Assembly: GCA_036365515.1 (NCBI GenBank)
Contig: CM070874.1
Span: 41,725,083 to 41,789,082 of the forward strand
From: Torymus aiolomorphi
Lineage: Eukaryota > Arthropoda > Insecta > Hymenoptera > Torymidae
Reading direction: 5' to 3'
DNA length: 64,000 nt
How positions within the stretch are numbered: position 1 is the stretch's first letter; each line of letters opens with the position of its first letter. Below the pieces are notes generated by a model. It saw only the letters and a list, made by a program, of their open reading frames with translations, searched no databases and had not been told where the DNA came from. Below, piece after piece: positions 1 to 12,062 of this stretch. The translations under genes and the position numbers were made by a program.

Positions 1-61
1 AAAAGTCCTTACAATTCGAGCGAAAAATTATTTTGCCCTTGAGAAAAATTTTTCAGGGTTC

Positions 62-150
62 AGGATGTGTGGGTTTGGGGTGTATGGGAGTAGCATGCGT
101 GGGGTAGGGATGTGTGGGACTAGGATGTGTAAGTTTTGGGTGTGTGGGTT
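62..150. repeat. Degenerate G/T-rich minisatellite
   Basis: Irregular repetition of GGGTGTGTGGG, GGATGTGTGGG and GGGGTAGGGATG-like words. G-runs of three to four bases recur, so a G-quadruplex is possible. No gene is visible in positions 1-190. Confidence 0.4.
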
Positions 151-194
151 CCTCTATTAAGCCTACGATCAATTTGAACCAGCTTAGCCTATGG

Positions 195-405
195 GTCATC
201 GAAAAAAACGATTTTAAACGGACTTTTCTGAGTTTGACCTAGATTTGACCTTGAAATGACCTTGGAAAAAATTTCTCAATATGATTTTGAACGTAAAATT
301 TCCCGCTCTTTCCGAATCCGGGGTCAAAACTAGGTGTTTCCATATGAAAAAACTACTTTGACCTTGAAATAACCTCAAAGGTGAAGTTCAAGGTCAAAGA
401 CGCTA
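195..405. repeat. Solo end fragment of the AAGGTCA-type DNA transposon
   Basis: Clusters of TGACCTTGA words, the stretch GAACGTAAAATTT followed by CCGCTCTTTCC, and GGGGTCAAAA match the terminal regions of the transposon at 10249-12510, seen there near 10380-10490 and inverted near 12360-12480. No transposase lies next to it, so this is an orphan end or a deleted copy. Confidence 0.65.
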
Positions 406-512
406 GCGCCATTATGTGACCCCCTTTCTCCCCTATAACTTTTGTCTGAACCATTTTTCTCTGTCTGGCTTAGGTTCCGAGAAATCCCGGTGCGGCGATT
501 AAAATGGGTCAC

Positions 513-526
513 CGTGTGTGTGTGTG

Positions 527-581
<55 letters not shown>
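513..581. repeat. (TG)n/(CA)n microsatellite
   Basis: About 14 nt of TG repeat runs into a CA tract of about 50 nt. It gives artefactual His-Thr and Cys-Val reading frames on both strands. It bounds repeat-family copy A on its left. Confidence 0.95.
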
Positions 582-583
<2 letters not shown>

Positions 584-789
584 TTCTTTTACCAGATTTA
601 TGGAGCCCTTTTATATACATGAGCATATTTATGGAGCCCGTTTTCTTTTATTTCTTTTATACGGCGTTTATGGAGCCCGATCTAGAGTTTCTATACCCAG
701 AGAGGGATTATTTCTTTAGTCACTTGTATACGAGAACTCTGGGCGTAGGTACTAATATACAGGGATGGGCTCCATAAAGGGGTTAAGTG
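582..789 (-). repeat. Word-array repeat, copy A
   Basis: TTTATGGAGCCC occurs at 597-608, 628-639 and 667-678, and its inverse GGGCTCCATAAA at 767-778. Read on the minus strand the order is one inverted word, a core of about 90 bp containing TGACTAAAGAAATAAT, then three direct words about 39 and 31 bp apart. It is bracketed by a (TA)n tract and a (CA)n tract. The same structure is at 55244-55445 (copy C), and with a different word at 53631-53820 (copy B). Confidence 0.8.
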
Positions 790-800
790 ATAATTATATA

Positions 801-858
<58 letters not shown>
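790..858. repeat. (TA)n microsatellite
   Basis: Nearly pure TA dinucleotides. It is the distal boundary of word-array copy A. Confidence 0.95.
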
Positions 859-859
<1 letters not shown>

Positions 860-860
<1 letters not shown>

Positions 861-1558
861 TACATCATGCATATAATTTATTAATTAATAAATTATAAGA
901 ATACATACAATATCGAAAAGCTGCTGAAGTAAGATCTAAGATGCCGGTGGATAGGTAAATTATACAAAGGTATAATTATAGGTCCGGAACAAAACGTGGC
1001 CACGATACGTCTTCTCGTTCTCTCGATTCAGTTGGCGGTTGGCTGATGTAACCGCAGTGCCGAGAGCGTCGATGTAAACCCCGATAGCGGGAAGGTGGGG
1101 CGATTTGGGCAGTGGGGTTATATGGGTTTTGGCAATATTTAAAAAATGAGAAACTATTTTTAGCTGTAAATTTTTTAGGTTGTGGCTAAAGTTGTAACAA
1201 ATGTATTGGAAGTGGTAAAAACTGAAACAATAGAGTATAAATAATTTAAGAAATAAAATACCCATGTCACCCCACTTGAAAGTTTTGTTTGCAATATGTC
1301 CGACTGACTCCATTTGATTTACGCGAGAAACCCATAAAGCCCCACCTCAAACTGCGTGGGGCGCTATGGGTTTTCAAGTGATCGTCTCCTTTAGATTGAT
1401 ACGTTTCAATATCTTTGCATTAATGTAAATTTTGAAGTGTACTTATTTGTAGATGGAGAATCGCTGAATACTATAAGCGTGTTACAGTTTTCTTCAAAGC
1501 TCGATTTTTTTTTAATAGCGAAAATGCCCATATAACCCCATGAAGCCTTTGCTCACAC
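860..1558. other. AT-rich stretch without a supported gene
   Basis: A 117-codon minus-strand frame (960-1313) exists but shows no recognisable domain. Short words of the type CCCATAWARCCCCA recur in both orientations near 1110, 1260, 1330, 1356 and 1526, suggesting old repeat debris. Confidence 0.4.
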
Positions 1559-2440
1559 GATTGCGCCAGATTGCTTGATTCTGCTGCTCAGTACCTGACG
1601 CATGTGAACTTGTGCACTTCCCTTGTAATTCTGCTGAAGGTGCAAATGCAAACAGTGATCCTTTGTCAAAGTGCACTGCAGCCGTTGTAAGTCTGACGCT
1701 AATTTACTGCAATACATCTGCTACAGGTGGTACGTGTAATTCTGTTGCAATTCTTGTGCACGCGTGCGTGATAGGCGAGTCCATATGGTAATTGCTCGCA
1801 CGATTGCGCCAGACTGCTGGTTTCTGCTGCTCAGTACCTGACGAATGTAAACTTGCGCACTTCCCTTGTAATTCTGCTAAAGGTGCAAATGTAACAATGA
1901 TCATTGTCAAAGTGCACTGCAGCAGTTATAAGTTTGACGCTAATTTGCTGCAAGACGTCTGCTGTAGATGGTACGCGTAATTCTGTTGCAATTCTTGTGC
2001 ACGCGTGCGTGATAGGAGAGCTCATGTGGTTGCTCACACGATTGCGCCAGACTGCTGGTTTCTGCTGGTCAGTACCTGACAAATGTGAACTTGCGCACTT
2101 CCCTTGTAATTCTGCTAAAGGTGCAAATGCAACAGTGATCCTTCTCAAAGTGCACTGCAGCCGCTGTAAGTCTTATGCAAATTTGCTGCAATACATCTGC
2201 TGCAGATGGCACACGTAATTCTGTTGCAATTCTTGTGCACGTGCGCGCGTTGGGAGAGTCCATATGGTTGCTCGCATGATTGCGCTAGACTGCTTGCTTC
2301 TGCTGCTCAGTACCTGACGCAGGTGAGCTTGTGCACTTCCCTTGCAATTCTGCTATATGCACAAATGCAAACGATGGGTCCCTTGACTTTGCAATTTACA
2401 ACTTGCAAGTTAATTGCAATTCTGCTGTTCAGAACCTGAT
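1559..2440. repeat. Tandem repeat, about 240-bp unit, nearly four copies
   Basis: The landmark TTGCGCCAGA (or TTGCGCTAGA) occurs at 1561, 1804, 2042 and 2280, spaced 243, 238 and 238 bp. Each unit also carries TGCTCAGTACCTGAC, CACTTCCCTTGTAATTCTGC, AAAGTGCACTGCAGC and AATTCTTGTGCACG in the same order. The last unit decays near 2400. The overlapping frames on both strands here are repeat artefacts. The unit length is compatible with a satellite monomer. Confidence 0.88.
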
Positions 2441-2653
2441 GCAATACCCTTCGCGCAGAAATATAGTTTAAGTATGGAGTATATTACGTATGGTCTGATG
2501 CAATTTCCATGAAGGGCAGAAAAATTGCAGTAGAATTGCATCAGAATTGCAAAAGATGTGTTACCAGGAACCTTTACCATATTTAAGGTTTAGGCTTTTT
2601 ATGATAAAAATAAACAAAATCAATGATGTTTCCTTTTAGATAAAGAATGTTTG

Positions 2654-3075
2654 ATTCTACGAAAGTATAAAATAAGGCAAGTATAGAAGTTTTTTCTTTA
2701 TAATCTACTCTCCCTCCCTCCCTCTCTTCCCCTGCCCTCTCTCGCCCTCTATTTCTCCCCCTCGCTCTCTTCCTCTCGCCCTCTCTCCCCCTCTCTCAAT
2801 ATCTGTTAATCTCTGTACCAAAAACTTTAATGAGAGCTTAAATATTTTTTTAATACAATCAACACGTTTTTAAAAAAAAATAATTTTTTAAGTACGTTTT
2901 AACAACACAATTTTTGTCTAGTCCTTTTATTTCTTCAAATCTCATCTATTCAATAAGCACTCTCTGCAAATGGTAATAATTCCTTTCATGACTGTACAAA
3001 TAATAATATTGTTAATATAAAACTTTCTATGAAAGTATAAAATAAGGCAAGTATAGACGTTTTCTCTGTATAATA
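2654..3075. repeat. Spaced direct repeat in AT-rich DNA
   Basis: GAAAGTATAAAATAAGGCAA with its flanks (about 45 bp) occurs near 2657-2704 and again near 3029-3075. Between them is a pyrimidine-rich CCCTCTCT tract at 2706-2797. No gene is seen from 2440 to 3373. Confidence 0.6.
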
Positions 3076-3373
3076 TCTATAAAATAATAATATTTATAAT
3101 TTTGTAAAAGAAATCAAATAAATATAGAAGCCCCCATTAAATATGCTTCTTAGCGAAAGACCCTCCTTAAGCATCTTTTTTGATTTTTCAAGGTTACACT
3201 AAACATACTATATTAATCTAAATACTCTAACGAAATTAACTGATATGTACAATTAACACAATTGCTCTTTTATTTAAAAATTTTTTTATTTTTATCGCGG
3301 TAGCAGATTTGGTGTAATCCCGGTCACACTTTGTCATCTTTGTATAAAGTTTTTTATGTACTGTCACGAGGTG

Positions 3374-3429
3374 GATTTTCGGGCTAAGATTTTCGGGCTA
3401 AGATTTTCGGGCTAAGATTCTCGGGCTAA
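3374..3429. repeat. 14-bp minisatellite, four units
   Basis: GATTTTCGGGCTAA is repeated at 3374, 3388, 3402 and 3416; the fourth unit has one substitution. It directly abuts the left arm of the inverted repeat at 3430. Confidence 0.9.
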
Positions 3430-3713
3430 GATTCGCGGCTCCAGGGCAGGTAGCTGGGTTACGGACGTTGAGGTGCCCGCAAAAGAGTCTCGACCGAGCA
3501 GACCGAAGAGCCGCCAGAGGAGTAAGTCAAGGAGAAGAGACTCGAGGGGTTACCCTCAAGTACAGGCACCCGCTCCGTCGGTACCCACCGGGCCCCTGAG
3601 GTCTCTTTCTTCTGGCAGGCGTCTGCCCGGAGAACCGAGACAACCGCGACGGTGTTTCTTTTGCGGGTACCTCAACGTCCGTAACCCAGCTACCTGCCCT
3701 GGAGCCGCGAATC
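3430..3713. repeat. Long inverted repeat, 56-bp arms
   Basis: The arm at 3430-3485 and the reverse complement of 3658-3713 match at 55 of 56 positions (one G/A difference). The spacer is 172 bp. Key words are GGCAGGTAGCTGGGTTACGG on the left and CCGTAACCCAGCTACCTGCC on the right. The right arm codes part of the open frame 3473-3772, so a coding sequence may have been duplicated in inverted orientation. Confidence 0.9.
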
Positions 3714-3772
3714 ACGACCCGCTCAATACTTCTTATTATCGGCAAAAATGCCAAACAAATTTTGGCCGATGA
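3473..3772 (+). CDS. Small uncharacterised frame with Cys-rich C-terminus
   Basis: This is a 99-codon frame with a basic Arg/Ser/Pro-rich N-terminal half and a C-terminal Cys/His cluster (CFFCGYLN, then a C, a H and a C further on). The cluster could be a zinc knuckle-like remnant of a retroelement Gag. Part of it is encoded by the right arm of the inverted repeat, and the minus strand is also open, so coding status is doubtful. I do not recognise a family. Confidence 0.25.
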   Translation: MPAKESRPSRPKSRQRSKSRRRDSRGYPQVQAPAPSVPTGPLRSLSSGRRLPGEPRQPRRCFFCGYLNVRNPATCPGAANHDPLNTSYYRQKCQTNFGR

Positions 3773-4617
3773 AGTGGCATTAGATTTTTTTTATTATTAT
3801 TGTTATAATAAAGTTTTTTATTTTTCCTATAATCATCGTGTTCGCTTGAGTATTCCTAGAACCTTAACTCCTTTCAGGTTTTAGCGACGCCGAATTGGAT
3901 TGCAGAGTCCCATACCAAGTGATAGGTGACATCTGGGTGGGGGGTGTCACGGCCTGCCGTATCGACGTCGCGTATAACCGTCGTCGTAGTACTTCGCGCG
4001 CACGAATGCGAGATGGCGCGTCGATGCAGAATCTGAGCTGCATCGAGGTGATGACTAGGCCATCTTATAGTTCGCTACGGTATTCTGCAATCGCTTTTCT
4101 TTTTTCTCCGATAGTTTCGTCCTTTATCAAAAAAGGTACCCGTCGGATTTTTAAGATAGAAGTACCGTATAAGAGCGCGAATCACGAGTGTTTTTGTTGC
4201 GATAAACGGAAAATCGTGTATCGACGTATTTCTGTGATTTTCGCGCGTTAAAGTGTATAGTTCAAGTGCGACAGGCTAGTATCACCTGCCGCACTCAAAC
4301 CACTTAGTTGTTTTGAGGAAGGAGTAGCACTTCCCGTGTCTACTACACGACAGCATCGAGGCCTATACATTCGACAAGGGAGTAAGACTCGACACGTCCG
4401 AGACCGATCACCTTGCTGAGCCGTTGTTAATCCGTATAGAAGGTAAGCGTACACGCATTCTTCCGCGCCGCGTATTAGCTCCGCGTAACCGCTTGTCCAG
4501 GCTCGTCGCACCTGGACATCGGCTTCGAGTAGGCATTCTCGTGCGGTGAGAGCAAGTGCGAGGAGAGAGTTTAGGCATCGGGTTCGCACTTCATCAAGGT
4601 TAAACGCGAGGTCAAAC

Positions 4618-4640
4618 CACCGGCTTTTTCAAAGCCGGTG
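4618..4640. other. Perfect 10-bp hairpin
   Basis: CACCGGCTTT and AAAGCCGGTG are perfectly complementary around a 3-nt loop. It has the shape of a terminator hairpin, but in eukaryotic repeat-rich DNA this more likely reflects a local inverted duplication. Confidence 0.6.
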
Positions 4641-5127
4641 AGTGCGCACAACAAGTGCGCACACGTGTAAACCCGCCATCTACCCTCTCTCTCACACTTA
4701 TACGTGTGTGCGTCGCGCGGTGATCGTGACTGCTCTCACACTTCGTCGCCTTACTCGGTGAGCGCGCGCGTAGAGTACCGCACACGTGAGGCGTATTATA
4801 CCTTACGTGCGCGGTGTAAATTACCGCGAGCGTGACGTCAGTCTCCGAGGCAGCTGACGTCAGAGGTAACGTGCTGGCGCACCGTTTAGATAGGGAATAC
4901 GCGAATCGAAATTCAATTCTTTTATATTTCTGATCTATTATCAAACCACAACTTCTTTTATTTAATAAATCATAGCCCTTTATTATTAACTTTAACTGCT
5001 CAAGTTGTTATTTCGCGACCTAGTCATTCCCCGTTCCCCGCCGCTTCCACGGTCGACACGGAAGGGAATACGTATCGTCGAGAAACAAAGCGCAAGTCGT
5101 CGACTTGCGTGTTGCACGGTAAGTAAC

Positions 5128-5252
5128 CAGATTAGGTTTAGCATTGCACGACGTTGTAGCGTCCGCTGCCTAATCTGGCTATTGGGTCTCCGAGAGTTTA
5201 ACCGGAGGATCCGGAGTTGAACCGGCAGCGGACGCTACAACGTCGTGCAATG
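5128..5252. repeat. Nested perfect inverted repeat
   Basis: The arms at 5142-5170 and 5224-5252 are perfect 29-bp complements containing CGTTGTAGCGTCC and GGACGCTACAACG. A second pair, CCAGATTAGG at 5128 and CCTAATCTGG at 5169, interleaves with it, so the two stems are mutually exclusive. Confidence 0.85.
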
Positions 5253-5259
5253 TAATATT

Positions 5260-6055
5260 GTAAACATTGTAAATAATAATATTGTAAACACTTTTCATGC
5301 TTATTTAATTTAATTAAATGAATTATTTATCTATAAACAGAATATCTTTCTAGTGACTGGTATTTCTTCTGTGTTGACCGGGATTACCCCGAGTCGAAAG
5401 CCAACCTTAGTTTGATGTACTTTTTTTTTTCTTTTTGCTTTATAACATTAATAAAGTATTATTTTAAGGCGAAATTTTCGTGAATTTTGATAAACAGTAA
5501 TAGAAACTAACTATATAACAAGAAAAATGAATCAAAACTACAATGAATTGAGAATACTAAGCAATTCCACTTAGGTGACCGCCGATACCTCATCCTCCCC
5601 TAAATAATCCCCTAAATAAATAAATACATAAATAAATAGGGCTCACGCCGTAGTGAAAGTATTTAGGTTGTACTCACGGTTATAGAATTACCGTTCAAAT
5701 TTAGGCGAAACTTCGTATGCTGGTTGATTTTAGCCTAAAACTTACTCATTTTTCAGTTAAATTTTTGTCAAGCTAGAGTGCCCTTGAGAAAATTTATTAA
5801 CGTTCTTATTTCTACTAGTTTAACATAATGGAGTCTTATGGGAAACAAAAAACAAGTTCAAATTTTGTGTAAATTTTTTTGGGTCAAAGATAAAAGTTTA
5901 ACGAACATTTATTGGTTTTTAAAAATTATTTATCAACTAAAAACATTAATTTGTTGAAAACAAAAAAGGTATATTTAACATAAAAATAAAGCCAAATAAG
6001 CTACTTTTTATTGATAATTTTGATGATTAGAACTGTTTTATTTCAATGTATTATC
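5260..6055. other. AT-rich stretch, nothing recognised
   Basis: No frame with a recognisable domain and no repeat shared with the rest of the window was seen. GACCGGGATTAC near 5376 resembles the inverse of GTAATCCCGGTC near 3314; these may be ends of one larger element spanning 3.3-5.4 kb, but the match is short. Confidence 0.3.
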
Positions 6056-6311
6056 CCCTGGTAGAAATGTTAACCAAACGGTTGGCGAACCGTTCGTCAA
6101 TTTTTAAATTAAAAACGTCACACCATGATTATGTTGCTATTGTCGACGAAGAATAACTATTTATACACATAGAAATATTATATTGTAGATGCTTTAAAAT
6201 ATAGTGATAGTTTTAAATAGTTTTAATTAAATTTCGATGTCAATCTTCAGTACAAATGCTTCCATTTGATTAACATGTTAACCAACGAAGTTGGTCCATT
6301 TTCTACCAGGG
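6056..6311. mobile_element. Short TIR element (MITE), 256 bp
   Basis: CCCTGGTAGAAA at the left end is mirrored by TTCTACCAGGG at 6301-6311. Subterminal words TGTTAACCAA and GTTAACCAACG are also roughly inverted. No coding capacity. I could not identify a clear target-site duplication. Confidence 0.6.
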
Positions 6312-6417
6312 TCGTTATTGAGTATTAGCTCATTTATGTAATAGTTTAAATAAACTTTATACCACTTTAACCTCAAAATCACAACTTTGGTATGATTTTT
6401 CGTGGTATAAAATACCG

Positions 6418-6532
6418 TTCGAAACGAGTGCGGAAGTTGATTAATTACTTCATGTGACTTTTCGCACTCGCTTCGCTCGTGCGAAAAACGTCACATGAAG
6501 TAAATCATCACCTTCCGCACCAGTGTCGAAAT
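6418..6532. mobile_element. Foldback element, about 115 bp
   Basis: Arms GAGTGCGGAAG...ATTACTTCATGTGAC and GTCACATGAAGTAA...CTTCCGCAC pair around the inner hairpin TTTTCGCAC-N11-GTGCGAAAA. Pairing is imperfect but extends over almost the whole length. Non-coding. Confidence 0.7.
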
Positions 6533-8287
<1,755 letters not shown>

Positions 8288-8365
8288 AACCAAAAAAGAA
8301 AACGTTCATTTTTCAATAGAGTAATAAAAAAAAGTTCAACTTAATGGTAGAGAAAGACTTTTACG

Positions 8366-9038
8366 AAAAAATAGTAAAAGTAAAATGTGTCTATTTCGAG
8401 TTTTTATGTGTTTTTCGATGTGGAAAAAAAGTCACTTACTATCATTGTCAAATTTTTAGAGCTTTTTCTTTATAACAAAAGCTCAATTTAAGACTTGGCA
8501 GATCCACATGGAAAAAATTTTCTATAGTGACTACTGCAGCGCCACGCGTGACTATAGAAATAGTACACTTCTCTTTAGAGCAGTGACTCCACGCCTTTAG
8601 TGTACTCACTGCACCAATCTGACGTAACAGCTACGGAACTCGGTTAGTGTAGTGGTTACTAACCCCGCTGTTGCGAGATTGGTGCACTGAATGCGACAAA
8701 TTAGCAGCGATACCACTGAAAAGTGTGATGGCGCTGCCACAACAGCTATGGACTAGTCACAGCAGGAAATATTTTTCCGTGGATGTGCCTTGAAAAATAG
8801 CCCAAATATAAGAGAATTTAACCTTTTACCTCTTGAATATTGGAAAATAAAAACGCTTATATCTGGGTTATTTTTCATGGCACATCGATGTACCAGGTCT
8901 TAAATTGAAGCTCTTGTTACAAAGAAAAAGCTCTAAAAATTTGACAATGATAGTAAGTGACTTTTTTCTTCATCGAAAAACACATAAAAATACTCGAAAT
9001 GGAGGCATTTTTCGCTCTTTTAGTAATTTTTCATATAC
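8366..9038. mobile_element. Palindromic foldback element, about 670 bp
   Basis: The left arm (about 8366-8500) and the reverse complement of the right arm (about 8875-9038) align over more than 100 bp, sharing GTCACTTACTATCATTGTCA and ATTTTTAGAGCTTTTTCTTT. Symmetry continues inward: ACTGCACCAATCT near 8608 and AGATTGGTGCACT near 8677. The centre contains GACGTAACAGCTACGGAACT, which recurs at about 32357. No coding capacity is credible. Confidence 0.8.
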
Positions 9039-9304
9039 TGCAACAGCAGCCCAGCAGGCGAATCTAGCTTTAACAAGCACTCGGGGGTGGCTTGACCTAT
9101 TTCTTATGAGTCGACAATTTTCATTTGAAAAATAAGCTTCGGTTCGCAGTCGCAATTCGTGCCCTACTGAAAAAAATCACGCCAGTACTCGCGCAAGTAA
9201 TCGCGTCATGTTATAACGGTTGCTTCTCCCCTTTCGAATGCTCAGGAGTTTACCAGGGTGTGGAAAGGGGGAAAAGGAGTGTTAGGTGGCTTAGGAGACG
9301 AAAA

Positions 9305-9305
<1 letters not shown>

Positions 9306-9363
<58 letters not shown>
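9306..9363. repeat. (AT)n microsatellite
   Basis: Pure AT dinucleotides. The flanks 9039-9305 and 9364-9640 contain no recognisable gene. Confidence 0.95.
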
Positions 9364-9366
<3 letters not shown>

Positions 9367-9659
9367 AAATAAAGAAATGCTGTTTATTAAAGCTAAATAA
9401 CAAAAGATAAAGTAAAACTGTACACTCATGCGCCACCCGCGATTGGCTGTGGGCTCCTTAGTTTGCCACCTGAAACATGTAAACCAAAACAAACGTGTTT
9501 ACTTCGGCATACTATCAAGTCCGCGGAGCTTAGAGACTAAATATTGTCGCAGCGCCCTTTCGCAAAAGGGTCTAGGTAACGCTAACCCTCGGTTCAATGC
9601 GTAAGTCGAGTCACGGTGGCGTCCGTACGATGAGTCGGTGTCAAAATTGTGAAGTCGGT

Positions 9660-10065
9660 AGTCCTGTTCCGGTATCTACGGCACGTCAATGCCCCTATTC
9701 CTTTAGTCACATGTGCACACGCCGACTAAGGGAACGGTGGCTTTGAGCACGCGGTATGTGTCTATCTCGTGTGCTCACGACGCTGGAATCAGGGCTCCTT
9801 CCGGTTCTCCTGGCACAGGTACGAATAGTCCATGTTCCGCTCGTCACGTGTGCGCACGTTGAATAATGGACTAGCGACTCCAGGAACATGCCTCACGGTT
9901 ACCTCGTGTGCTCGCGACGGTAGAAACGGAGTGTGTTCCGGGTTTCCAGACACAGGCAGGAGTGGTTCCGGTTCCTCTAGTCACGTGTGCGCACATCGAC
10001 TAAGGAACAGCTGTTCTAGGTACACGGCCGGTGACTACCTTGTGTGCTCACGACGGTAGTAAAGG
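9660..10065. repeat. 137-bp tandem repeat, three copies, with hairpins
   Basis: TCACATGTGCACAC or TCACGTGTGCGCAC occurs at 9707, 9844 and 9981, exactly 137 bp apart, and alternates with a related TCGTGTGCTCACGAC-type segment in each unit. Several of these 15-nt segments sit between complementary arms, e.g. CTAGTC with GACTAAGG and ACTACC with GGTAGT. An older, more diverged unit may precede it at 9540-9660. Confidence 0.8.
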
Positions 10066-10129
10066 CTAGGACACTTAAAAAAGAACAGTGCACAGACACA
10101 AGAAATAGCATTGGTTGTATATCTATGTA

Positions 10130-10131
10130 TC

Positions 10132-10214
<83 letters not shown>
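10130..10214. repeat. (TA)n microsatellite
   Basis: Nearly pure TA dinucleotides with one TTTA interruption. Confidence 0.95.
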
Positions 10215-10216
<2 letters not shown>

Positions 10217-10775
10217 AGAATAGCGAGGAACAACGAGCAGTTCTTCATATACAGGGTATGTCATTTTAATTGACGCACCCGAAAATTTCTAAAACGGCAT
10301 CTCCTAGAAAAAAATTATTCAAACAAAAGTTGTAGGGTACGGAGGAGGCCAACTGATAATGACCTTCACTTTGACCTTGAGGTCAAGGGTCAAGGTCATT
10401 TGAAGGTCAAATCGATTTTTTTGCATAGAAACCCGGAAATGGAAAGAGCGGAAAATTTTACGTTCAAATATGACCTTGACCCTAATTTGAAATTTAATAT
10501 TTAAGGTCATTCTAATGTTTAAATTCAACCATTAATCACAAACTTTCATCTTAAGTGACTTCAAATAATTATAAATAACCAACTTTTACCTAAGGTGAAC
10601 ACTGGTGATATGATTTCTCCTTGCGAACTTAATGTCAAGTGAAAGGCACTTAAAATTTAAATTATTTTGTGGAGTCTCCGCTCTTTATTGTCCACAGTTC
10701 AATAATTTGTTCTTAAGTTTTAATTATAATTTTTCATTTTGTTTCCAATTTAACAAAAAGTTTTTGTCAAAAATT

Positions 10776-11777
10776 ATGGCAGACTACCCACCAGCTGAAA
10801 TTGTTGATATGTTGATAATTTTCGGTGAATGTCATGGTAGTTACCGAGTTGCTGCTAGACGATACGCAGAGCGTTACCCAGATCGGCGACATCCTAATGA
10901 CAGAACCATTCAAAGACTAAAGTTGAGAGCTCAGAATGGCCACTTAAGTCGACAAGGTCCAAGTCGTGTATACGACGAAAATGATATACGTGTTCTTGTA
11001 ATTTTAGCTTACATTCACCTAAATCCGCACACAAGTTGTCGAATCATTTCAAGAGAGTCAGGTATTCCTTTTAAAACTGTTTCAAGGATTATCAAAAAAG
11101 TGAAATTCTACGCATGTCACATAGTATTAGTGCAAGCCTTAACTCCCAATGATCATGAAGAGCGTTTAAATTTTTGTAATTGGGCTTTACGAAAAATTGA
11201 GAAGGACCATGACTTCTTTAGGTTTGTAATGTTTACCGATGAAGCTACTTCCAAAATTAACGGCGAACTTAATAGAGACAATTGCCATTATTACTCAGAG
11301 GTTAATCCTCATTGGTATCGACAAGCTGATAATCAACACCGTTGGAGTCTAATGGTCTGGTGTGGCATCGTGAATGGTTATCTAATTGGCCCATACTTTT
11401 TTTATAGAAATGTAACAGGAGCTATTTTTCGAGAGATGCTTAGTGAGCACTTAGCTGGTATGCTTGAAAATGTTGATTTGGCAACGAGATAAAAAATGTA
11501 CGTTCAATTAGATGGTGCAGGGCCGCATTATGCACGAATCGTGCGGGACTTTTTGAATAACATGTATTCGCAAAGATGGATAGGACGAGCAGGTCCAGTT
11601 TCTTGGCCTGCCCGATCACCTGATATGACATCGCTTGATTTTTTTTGGGAATTCATAAAAGATAAAGTGTATGAGGAAGCGCCAACTACAAGAGAAGACA
11701 TGAAAAATCGAATAAGAGAAGCTTGTGCGGCAATTCCAAGAAACGTACTGCTGAAGACTGTTGATAATTCAAATTAG
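10776..11777 (+). pseudogene. DDE transposase (DUF4817/IS630-like), one in-frame stop
   Basis: The best start is the ATG at 10776 (MADYPPAEIVDML). An N-terminal helix-turn-helix region (residues about 1-120, with GSYRVAARRYAERYP) precedes a DDE catalytic domain: FTDEAT near 11240 holds the first Asp, QLDGAGPHYA near 11505 the second, and SPDMTSLDFFWEF near 11615 the third acidic region. A TAA at 11490-11492 interrupts the frame and the same frame reopens at once with ATG 11496, so a single point lesion splits an otherwise continuous protein of about 330 residues. The role would be cut-and-paste transposition through the flanking inverted repeats. The family call is from motif memory. Confidence 0.85.
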
Positions 11778-11865
11778 AATCAACTTATGTCTCGAAGCTA
11801 ATGGTGCTAACTTTGAACAACTATTACGAGGTTGACATTGATTGATATTGAAAAAGTGAGTTACT

Positions 11866-12062
11866 CCGGAACGTGAGAGGCGAGGGGACTCACGACAACA
11901 GAAAGCACACCGGAACGTGAGAGGTGAGGGGACTCACGACAACAGAAAGTACCCCGGAACGTGAGAGGCGAGGGGACTCACGACAACAGAAAGCACCCCG
12001 GAACGTGAGAGGCGAGGGGACTCACGACAACAGAAAGCACTCCGGAACGTGAAAGGCAAGGG
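11866..12062. repeat. 44-bp minisatellite, about 4.5 units
   Basis: CCGGAACGTGAGAGG starts at 11866, 11910, 11954, 11998 and 12042. Each unit contains the hairpin CGTGAG-N11-CTCACG. The final unit decays. It lies between the transposase and the right inverted repeat of the DNA transposon. Confidence 0.93.

Larger units (their letters stand above)
3890..5260. other. GC-richer anonymous block, possible retroelement 3' end
   Basis: Base composition is clearly richer in CpG than the AT-rich flanks. A purine run GGGTGGGGGG directly precedes TGTCACGG at 3943, which could be a polypurine tract followed by an LTR start, but I found no second LTR. Frames at 3895-4251 (+), 4248-4589 (-) and 4612-4944 (-) show no recognisable domain. 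Small hairpins lie at 4267-4295 and 4618-4640. Confidence 0.3.

Noticed and set aside
61..150. Telomeric repeat
   Set aside because: The G/T-rich words are irregular and do not contain tandem TTAGG or a similar unit.
375..777. Overlapping frames rich in Cys-Val or His-Thr
   Set aside because: They are translations of the TG/CA microsatellite.
1704..2439. Several frames of 60-105 codons on both strands
   Set aside because: They repeat with the 240-bp unit and have no recognisable protein features.
3364..3950. LTR pair starting TGTCACG at 3364 and 3943
   Set aside because: Only the first seven bases agree; the following sequences differ.
4618..4640. Rho-independent type terminator
   Set aside because: The organism appears eukaryotic and no gene ends there; kept only as a hairpin.
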